Shown: piece after piece, positions 6,775 to 11,910 of the stretch
How positions within the stretch are numbered: the stretch's first letter is position 1
Layout: the number at the start of each line of letters is the position of its first letter
From: an uncultured Microbacteriaceae bacterium
Lineage (GTDB): Bacteria > Actinomycetota > Actinomycetes > Actinomycetales > Microbacteriaceae
Length of the DNA: 14,080 nucleotides
Assembly: GCA_946481135.1 (NCBI GenBank)
Contig: CAMLMQ010000059.1
Coordinates: 1-14,080, forward strand
Direction: 5' to 3'
Notes under the pieces: model-generated
What the model saw: only the letters and a program-made list of their open reading frames with translations
Databases searched by the model: none
Told to the model about the DNA's origin: nothing
Translations under genes and position numbers: made by a program

Positions 6775-8519
6775 CCCGTTCCTCCCGCTTCCCCGTCGGC
6801 ACTGCTCCAGCACCGACGCGAGACGTACCCGCGCGCGGGGTCATGTCGCGTCATTGCTGGAGCAGTGGCGGGATCGGGGGCGAGCGACTGCTGCTGTTGT
6901 TGTTGCTGCTGCTCGTCGTGGCGGGGGATGTCGTGGGGGTTGTGGTCCTGGAGGTGCGACTCGGCGGAGATGACGGGGATCGAGCTCGTCACGGTGGCCT
7001 GATCGGCGACGAGGGACGACACGTCGTGCTCGGGGGTGCGCAGCGGGTCGAGGCCGACGACCCAGGTGTCCTTCGACCCCCCGCCCTGCGACGAGTTGAC
7101 GACGAGTTGACCTTCGGGCAGGGCGACCCGTGTGAGGCCGCCCGGCAGCACCCAGACGTCCGACCCGTCGTTGACGGCGAACGGGCGCAGGTCGGCGTGC
7201 CGCGGGCGCATCCCGTCCTCGACGAGGGTCGGGATGGTGGAGAGCTGCACGACGGGCTGGGCGATCCAGCCGCGCGGGTCGGCGAGGAGTTGTGCGCGCA
7301 GGGTCTCCAGCTGCTCCTTCGACGCGTCGGGTCCGACGACGAGACCCTTGCCGCCCGACCCGGCGACCGGCTTCACGACGAGTTCGTCGAGCCGGTCGAG
7401 CACCTCCTCGAGGGCCCCCGGATCCTCGAGCCGCCAGGTGTCGACGTTCGGCAGCACCGGCTCCTCGCCGAGGTAGTAGCGGATGAGGTCGGGCACGTAC
7501 GTGTAGACGAGCTTGTCGTCGGCGACCCCGTTGCCGACCGCGTTGGCGATCGTGACGTTGCCGAGGCGCGCCGCGAGCATCATCCCGGGGGATCCGAGCA
7601 TCGAGTCGGCGCGGAACAGCAGCGGGTCGAGGAACTCGTCGTCGACCCGACGGTAGATCACGTCGACGCGCGTCGGACCCGCGGTCGTGCGCATCCACAC
7701 CCGGCCACCCGAGCAGAACAGGTCGCGGCCCTCGACCAGCTCGACGCCCATGAGCCGCGCGAGCAGGGTGTGCTCGAAGTAGGCGGAGTTGTACACGCCC
7801 GGGGTGAGCACGACGATCGTGGGGTCGTCGACGCCCGTCGGCGCCGCGGCGCGCAGCGCGTTGAGCAGCCGCTGCGGGTAGTCGCCGACCGGGCGCACCC
7901 GCATCGACATGAAGAGCTCGGGCAGCGTCTGCGCCATCACCCGACGGTTGGAGATGACGTAGGAGACGCCCGACGGCACCCTGACGTTGTCCTCCAGCAC
8001 GCGCCAGGCACCGTGCTCGTCGCGGATGAGATCGATGCCCGACACCTGGATGCGCACGCCGTTGGCCGCGTGGATGCCGGCCGCCTCGCGGTGGAAGTGC
8101 TCGCTCGACGAGATCAACCGCGCCGGGATGACGCCGTCGCGCACCGCGAGCTGCGGGCCGTAGACATCCGAGAGGAAGCGCTCGAGCGCCTTCACGCGCT
8201 GCTTCACGCCCGCCTCGACGGTGAGCCACTCCGCCTGCGGGATGACCCGCGGCACGGCGTCGAGGGGGAACGGCCGCTCCTCGCCCGCGAAGTCGAACGT
8301 GACGCCCTGCGCGAGGTAGGAGGACGCGAGCGACTCGGTGCGGCCGCGCAGCTCCTCCTGCGTCATGCGCGCGAGCGCGGCGTGGATGTCGCGGTACGGC
8401 TCACGCGCCGGACCGTCGGGCCCGGCCGTCGCGATGTCGGCGAACATCTCGTCCCACGGCGCGGCCCCGCGTCGCCGCATCGCGGCGGCGGCTCCGTAGC
8501 CGTCGAACAGGTCGCCCAT
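6768..8519 (-). CDS. Circularly permuted type 2 ATP-grasp protein
   Basis: A 583-residue protein. The N-terminus F-D-G-Y-G-A-A-A-A-M-R-x-R-G (5-18), the V-L-E-D-N-V-R-V-P-S-G segment (174-184), the nucleotide-binding L-V-V-K-P-V-A-G-S-G-G-K-G (380-392) and the V-V-N-S-S-Q-G-G-G-S-K-D-T-W segment (473-486) define the circularly permuted ATP-grasp family (formerly DUF404/DUF407). Such enzymes are predicted ATP-dependent amide ligases acting through an acyl-phosphate; substrates are unknown. Family homology seems to end near residue 530. After that comes a run of eight Gln (537-544) and a low-complexity tail of about 39 residues that carries a strong inverted repeat. The ATG at 8519 follows a TAGGCT -10 by 6 bases, so the message looks leaderless. 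The gene heads an operon with the alpha-E and transglutaminase-like genes, overlapping the former by 7 bases. Confidence 0.9.
   Translation of the reverse strand: MGDLFDGYGAAAAMRRRGAAPWDEMFADIATAGPDGPAREPYRDIHAALARMTQEELRGRTESLASSYLAQGVTFDFAGEERPFPLDAVPRVIPQAEWLTVEAGVKQRVKALERFLSDVYGPQLAVRDGVIPARLISSSEHFHREAAGIHAANGVRIQVSGIDLIRDEHGAWRVLEDNVRVPSGVSYVISNRRVMAQTLPELFMSMRVRPVGDYPQRLLNALRAAAPTGVDDPTIVVLTPGVYNSAYFEHTLLARLMGVELVEGRDLFCSGGRVWMRTTAGPTRVDVIYRRVDDEFLDPLLFRADSMLGSPGMMLAARLGNVTIANAVGNGVADDKLVYTYVPDLIRYYLGEEPVLPNVDTWRLEDPGALEEVLDRLDELVVKPVAGSGGKGLVVGPDASKEQLETLRAQLLADPRGWIAQPVVQLSTIPTLVEDGMRPRHADLRPFAVNDGSDVWVLPGGLTRVALPEGQLVVNSSQGGGSKDTWVVGLDPLRTPEHDVSSLVADQATVTSSIPVISAESHLQDHNPHDIPRHDEQQQQQQQQSLAPDPATAPAMTRHDPARGYVSRRCWSSADGEAGGTGC
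6800..6867. repeat. Nested inverted repeat at the ATP-grasp/alpha-E junction
   Basis: CACTGCTCCAGCA at 6800-6812 pairs perfectly with TGCTGGAGCAGTG at 6855-6867 (13 bp, 42-base loop). Inside the loop, CCCGCGCGCGGG at 6828-6839 is a second perfect palindrome. It lies in the last codons of the ATP-grasp gene. On the minus-strand transcript it ends about 13 bases before the alpha-E ribosome-binding site, so it does not cover that site. Confidence 0.75.
6888..6911 (-). repeat. CAG/CAA glutamine tract (8 codons)
   Basis: Eight consecutive Gln codons near the end of the ATP-grasp gene, in the order CAG CAG CAA CAA CAA CAG CAG CAG on the minus strand. The mixed codons make simple triplet slippage less likely than in a pure repeat. 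The tract marks the border between the conserved protein and its variable tail. Confidence 0.85.
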
Positions 8520-8525
8520 GTGCCG

Positions 8526-8531
8526 AGCCTA
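8526..8531 (-). promoter_or_regulatory. -10 element of the ATP-grasp/alpha-E/transglutaminase operon
   Basis: TAGGCT on the minus strand ends 6 bases before the ATG at 8519, giving a leaderless arrangement identical in -10 sequence and spacing to that of the epimerase gene. No clear -35 is seen at 16-18 bases. Confidence 0.45.
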
Positions 8532-8586
8532 GGGCCGGGATGTTGCGGCGGTGTTTCGCTCGACCCGCGCGAACCGGGTGGTCACG

Positions 8587-9204
8587 TCAGTCGCGCCACG
8601 GACGTCCGGCGAGCAGGATGCCCGCCCCGACGATCGCGCTGAGGGCGAGCATGAGCAGCTGGGTGAGCACACTCTCGACGCCCGCCATGAGGAGCGCCCA
8701 CGGCACCGGGGAGAGCAGGAGCGCGCCGAGCAGCGCGAGCCAGCCGAGACGCGCGCGCCGCACGAGGAGCCACGCCGCGCCGACGAGCAGCACCGTCATG
8801 AGCCAGGGGTTGGCGAAGGAGAACATGGCCTCGGGGCCGGTGCGGAGGGCGCCGTTCAGACGCATCGTCGTGACGGCGAGCACGGCGACGGCGCCGACGA
8901 CCACGAGGACACTGCCGATCGACTTGCCGACGCCGCTGCCGACCGCTCCGATAAGGCCGACGAGCACGACGAGGAGGGCGAACGCGAACTGTGCGACAAG
9001 CAGCACGGGCACGAACATGCCGCTGCCGAGGAAGCCGGCGAGCGCCGCGGGCAACTGCCCGCCGAGCGCCGTGATCACGAGGTAGCCGCCGACGAAGACG
9101 ACGACGGCGGCCATCGCGGTGCGGCCGGTGCGGCGGTCGACCACCGACACCGTGTCGGCGGGGAGCGGCGCCGGTGCCGCCTCGGGCGGCTGAGGGATCG
9201 TCAT
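8587..9204 (-). CDS. Small multi-pass membrane protein of unknown function
   Basis: A 205-residue protein. The first 30 residues are Pro/Ala-rich and cytoplasmic in character, ending in a basic stretch (D-R-R-T-G-R). Five to six hydrophobic segments follow, at roughly 30-50, 60-85, 92-112, 130-148, 152-170 and 178-200, and the protein ends in R-P-W-R-D. The inside-positive loop R-R-A-R between the segments near 148 and 152 fits an integral membrane protein. I do not recognise a family; nothing suggests a transporter or an enzyme. It sits 54 bases after the end of the LacI-family gene and 67 bases before the ATP-grasp gene, all on the minus strand, so co-transcription with either is possible but the gaps suggest separate units. 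The ATG at 9204 lacks a strong ribosome-binding site. No good alternative start is seen before the first hydrophobic segment. Confidence 0.7.
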   Translation of the reverse strand: MTIPQPPEAAPAPLPADTVSVVDRRTGRTAMAAVVVFVGGYLVITALGGQLPAALAGFLGSGMFVPVLLVAQFAFALLVVLVGLIGAVGSGVGKSIGSVLVVVGAVAVLAVTTMRLNGALRTGPEAMFSFANPWLMTVLLVGAAWLLVRRARLGWLALLGALLLSPVPWALLMAGVESVLTQLLMLALSAIVGAGILLAGRPWRD

Positions 9205-9258
9205 GCCCCGATCATGGCGGACCCGACCCGTCGACGGCGACAGCCTTGACAGCCCGGG

Positions 9259-10269
9259 TCAGCGCGCCGTCGACTCGCGCACGACGAGCTCGGGCTGGAA
9301 GACGATGCGGCGGGGCGCGAGCTGCGGGTCCGCCGCCTCCTCCTTGAGGATGCGGAGCGCCGTCGCGCCGAGTTCGTGGCGCGGTTGGCGCACCGACGTC
9401 AATGGCACGACGGTCGCACTCGCGAAGTCGATGTCGTCGAACCCGACGAGCGCGACGTCGTCGGGCACGCGCGCGCGCCCCGACATCACGAGCGCCTGCA
9501 GAAGGCCCACCGCCACGAGGTCGTTCGCGGCGAAGACGCCCTCCGGCAGCGTGTCGCGTGCCAGCAGATCCTCGCCCGCTCGTCGCCCGTCGAGCACCGT
9601 GAGCCCCGGCGTCTCGATCACCTCCAACTTCGCGTCCGAGCGCTCGGCAACTGCGGCCCGCGCACCCGTCAGGCGTTCCTCGACCTGCCGCACCGTGCGG
9701 GGTCCACCCACGAACACGAGCCGTCGGCGTCCCGTGTCGAGCAGATGCGTCGCGGCGAGCCGGCCCCCCGCGACGTCGTCGACCGAGACCGAGCTCACGG
9801 CGGCATCCCGGCTCTCCCGGTCGACGAGCACGACCGGCGTGCCGCGGCGCCGGAGGTCGCGCAGCCGCTCGTCGACGTCGCCCGCGGGCGAGATGAGGAT
9901 GCCGTGCACGCGCTGCTCGTCGAACAGGTCGAGGTAGGCGGCCTCGCGCGCCGGGTCGGCATCCGAGTTGCCGAGGATGACCGACAGGCCCGAGCTCGCG
10001 GCCTCGTCCTCGGCGCCGCGGGCGACGTCGGTGAAGAACGGGTTCCGCACGTCGAGCACGACGAGTCCGACCGTCGAGCTGCGACCGGCTCGCAGCTGGC
10101 GGGCGGCCTCGTTGCGCACGTAGCCGAGGTCGGCGATCGCTCGCCGCACGCGGTCGACGGTCGTGGGCGAGACCCGTGACGGCTCGTTGAGCACGTTCGA
10201 GACGGTGCCGACCGAGACCCCCGCGCGCTCCGCGACGTCGCGGATGCTCGTTCCACGCGGCGAGGTCAC
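9259..10269 (-). CDS. LacI-family transcriptional regulator, probable repressor of the rhamnose genes
   Basis: A 336-residue regulator. Residues 8-27 form the LacI helix-turn-helix (S-I-R-D-V-A-E-R-A-G-V-S-V-G-T-V-S-N-V-L), followed by the G-Y-x-x-N-E-A-A-R-Q-L-R hinge region (49-60) and a periplasmic-binding-protein-like effector domain starting near 65. The GTG at 10269 is chosen for three reasons: AGGA lies 7 bases upstream, the helix-turn-helix is at the usual distance from the N-terminus, and the frame's earlier GTG at 10299 would place the operator inside the gene. It is divergent from rhaI with a palindromic operator between them, so it probably represses rhaI (and perhaps the aldolase and kinase) and itself. 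The inducer is likely L-rhamnose, L-rhamnulose or its phosphate; this is inferred from position only. Confidence 0.88.
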   Translation of the reverse strand: MTSPRGTSIRDVAERAGVSVGTVSNVLNEPSRVSPTTVDRVRRAIADLGYVRNEAARQLRAGRSSTVGLVVLDVRNPFFTDVARGAEDEAASSGLSVILGNSDADPAREAAYLDLFDEQRVHGILISPAGDVDERLRDLRRRGTPVVLVDRESRDAAVSSVSVDDVAGGRLAATHLLDTGRRRLVFVGGPRTVRQVEERLTGARAAVAERSDAKLEVIETPGLTVLDGRRAGEDLLARDTLPEGVFAANDLVAVGLLQALVMSGRARVPDDVALVGFDDIDFASATVVPLTSVRQPRHELGATALRILKEEAADPQLAPRRIVFQPELVVRESTAR

Positions 10270-10276
10270 CCTGCTA

Positions 10277-10280
10277 TCCT
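10277..10280 (-). promoter_or_regulatory. Ribosome-binding site that decides the regulator start
   Basis: AGGA on the minus strand, 7 bases before the GTG at 10269. The alternative GTG at 10299 would put the operator inside the coding region, so the inner GTG is preferred. Confidence 0.5.
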
Positions 10281-10286
10281 GCCGCT

Positions 10287-10298
10287 TGAAACGATTCA
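10287..10298. promoter_or_regulatory. LacI-family operator between the regulator and rhaI
   Basis: TGAAACGATTCA has the form TGAA-n-CG-n-TTCA, with 10 of 12 bases symmetric about a central CpG. It lies 24 bases upstream of the rhaI GTG and 17 bases upstream of the regulator's GTG, a position suited to repress both. Its half-sites are one base closer to the centre than those of the operator at 3955-3968. Confidence 0.65.
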
Positions 10299-10322
10299 CA
10301 CCACGATCGACAAGGACGTCCC

Positions 10323-11486
10323 GTGACGCAACTCGCCGCCCTCTCCGACACCCTCGCCGCCCAGGCGATCGAACTGCCCTCGTGGGCGTTCGGCAACTCC
10401 GGCACCCGGTTCCGCGTGTTCACGACACCCGGCGTCCCGCGCACTCCGTTCGAGAAGGTCTCGGATGCCGCCCAGGTGCACAAGCACACGGCGCTCGCGC
10501 CGTCGGTCGCGCTGCACATCCCGTGGGACAAGGTCGAATCCTACGAAGACCTCGCGAAACACGCCGAAGACGAGGGTGTGCGGCTCGGCACGATCAACTC
10601 GAACACGTTCCAGGACGAGGACTACAAGCTGGGGAGCGTCACCCACCGGGACGACCGCATCCGCCAGAAGGCGATCGACCACCACTTCGAGTGCATCGAC
10701 ATCATGCACGCGACCGGCTCGCGCGACCTCAAGATCTGGCTCGCCGACGGCACGAACTACCCGGGTCAAGACGATCTGCGTGCCCGGCAGGACCGGCTCG
10801 CCGACTCGCTGCAGAAGATCTACGCCCGCCTCGGCGATGAGCAGCGGCTCGTGCTGGAGTACAAGTTCTTCGAGCCGGCGTTCTACCACACGGACGTTCC
10901 CGACTGGGGCACGTCGTACGCCCAGGTCGCCGCGCTCGGGCCGAAGGCGATGGTCTGCCTCGACACCGGCCACCACGCGCCCGGCACCAACATCGAGTTC
11001 ATCGTCATGCAGCTGCTGCGCCTCGGAAAGCTCGGCTCGTTCGACTTCAACTCGCGCTTCTACGCCGACGACGACCTCATCGTCGGGGCAGCCGACCCGT
11101 TCCAGTTGTTCCGCATCCTCGTCGCGGTGGTCGACGGCGGGGGCTACGCCCACCCCGACGTCGCCTTCATGCTCGACCAGTGCCACAACATCGAGAACAA
11201 GATCCCCGGGCAGATCCGCTCAGTGCTGAACGTGCAGGAGATGACGGCACGTGCGCTGCTCGTCGACCGCGCGGCGCTCGAGGCGGCACAGGCGGCCGGC
11301 GACGTGCTCGCCGCGAACACCGTGCTCATGGATGCGTTCCAGACCGATGTGCGCCCCGCGCTCGCCGAGTGGCGCGAGTCGCGCGGACTGCCCGCCGACC
11401 CCATGGCGGCGTTCGTGGCCTCCGGGTACTTCGAGAAGATCAGCGCCGACCGCATCGGCGGCACGCAGGCGGGCTGGGGAGCGTGA
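10323..11486 (+). CDS. rhaI: L-rhamnose isomerase (RhaI, actinobacterial subtype)
   Basis: A 387-residue TIM-barrel enzyme converting L-rhamnose to L-rhamnulose (EC 5.3.1.14), the first step of cytoplasmic rhamnose breakdown. Family landmarks include W-A-F-G-N-S-G-T-R-F (21-30), H-I-P-W-D-K (65-70), the metal-site strand L-E-Y-K-F-F-E-P-A-F-Y (178-188, Glu179), C-L-D-T-G-H-H (212-218, Asp214), F-D-F-N-S-R-F-Y-A-D-D-D-L (240-252) and M-L-D-Q-C-H-N (283-289, Asp285). The Glu-to-Asp spacing of 35 matches what I recall for the Pseudomonas enzyme. The GTG at 10323 has AAGGA 6 bases upstream. The gene is the first of the rhamnose locus on this strand and is divergent from its likely LacI repressor. 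Its stop is 17 bases from the convergent end of a small heptad-repeat protein gene. No xylose isomerase-type features favour another sugar. Confidence 0.92.
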   Translation: MTQLAALSDTLAAQAIELPSWAFGNSGTRFRVFTTPGVPRTPFEKVSDAAQVHKHTALAPSVALHIPWDKVESYEDLAKHAEDEGVRLGTINSNTFQDEDYKLGSVTHRDDRIRQKAIDHHFECIDIMHATGSRDLKIWLADGTNYPGQDDLRARQDRLADSLQKIYARLGDEQRLVLEYKFFEPAFYHTDVPDWGTSYAQVAALGPKAMVCLDTGHHAPGTNIEFIVMQLLRLGKLGSFDFNSRFYADDDLIVGAADPFQLFRILVAVVDGGGYAHPDVAFMLDQCHNIENKIPGQIRSVLNVQEMTARALLVDRAALEAAQAAGDVLAANTVLMDAFQTDVRPALAEWRESRGLPADPMAAFVASGYFEKISADRIGGTQAGWGA

Positions 11487-11503
11487 CTCGTCCGCCGCTC
11501 GGC

Positions 11504-11791
11504 TCAGTCGGCGTCGCGGTCGAGTTCGCGGCGCGTGAGCATCGAGACATCGCGATCGAGGTGGTCGAGGCGTCGCTCGATGGACGCGAAGCGCTGGTCG
11601 ACCGAGTTGAACCTCCCGTCGACCGCATCGAACCGCGCCCCGACGGTTTCGAACCGCGCGTTCATCTCCGCACGGAGTCCGCCGATCTCGCTCCGGATGA
11701 GTCGCGAGAAGTTGCCGGTGATGATGCCGATCACCCCGAACATCGCCGCCGCGAAGACCCCGATGAGCACCCACACCTGCGGTTCGGTCAC
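11504..11791 (-). CDS. Small membrane-anchored heptad-repeat (coiled-coil) protein
   Basis: A 95-residue protein with one N-terminal transmembrane segment (about residues 6-25, Q-V-W-V-L-I-G-V-F-A-A-A-M-F-G) and a soluble helical tail built of 7-residue repeats of the form R-F-x-x-V-D-x. Five tandem copies (R-F-E-T-V-G-A, R-F-D-A-V-D-G, R-F-N-S-V-D-Q, R-F-A-S-I-E-R, R-L-D-H-L-D-R) should form a parallel coiled coil. The GTG at 11791 is chosen over the GTG at 11800 because GGAGG at 11801-11805 lies 9 bases before the former and touches the latter. It lies on the opposite strand between rhaI and the aldolase gene, interrupting the rhamnose locus. Similar small R-F-x-x-V-D proteins are common in bacteria without a defined role; some resemble phage XhlA-like proteins. 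No link to rhamnose use is evident. Confidence 0.75.
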   Translation of the reverse strand: MTEPQVWVLIGVFAAAMFGVIGIITGNFSRLIRSEIGGLRAEMNARFETVGARFDAVDGRFNSVDQRFASIERRLDHLDRDVSMLTRRELDRDAD

Positions 11792-11800
11792 CTCGATCAC

Positions 11801-11805
11801 CCTCC
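11801..11805 (-). promoter_or_regulatory. Ribosome-binding site that decides the heptad-repeat protein start
   Basis: GGAGG on the minus strand. It is 9 bases from the GTG at 11791 but directly adjacent to the GTG at 11800, so the inner start is favoured. Confidence 0.55.
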
Positions 11806-11835
11806 GATTCTCGCGCTGCGGCAGTCAGAATGCCA

Positions 11836-11850
11836 GGGCGGCGGCCGCCC
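11836..11850. repeat. GC-rich hairpin in the gap before the aldolase gene
   Basis: GGGCGGC-G-GCCGCCC is a perfect 7-bp inverted repeat around one base (6-bp stem, 3-base loop as RNA). It lies in the 119-base gap 11792-11910. There is no T run, so it is not a standard terminator. It could affect readthrough from rhaI into the aldolase gene. I see no convincing promoter in the same gap. Confidence 0.4.
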
Positions 11851-11910
11851 GTCGCACCGCGCCCGCCGAAACCTGAGCGCCCGCCCCCATCCCATCCTGT
11901 GGAGGACACC

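Noticed and set aside
6843..8642. Open frame of 599 codons antisense to the ATP-grasp gene
   Set aside because: Arg/His/Val-rich translation with no family features; it mirrors the ATP-grasp codons, which match a known family in full.
9246..9251. Perfect TTGACA on the plus strand
   Set aside because: It lies at the 3' end of the minus-strand regulator region with no -10 at 16-18 bases and no gene downstream on that strand.
10275..10280. TATCCT as the -10 of rhaI
   Set aside because: No matching -35 upstream and it coincides with the regulator's ribosome-binding site on the other strand; too weak to annotate.
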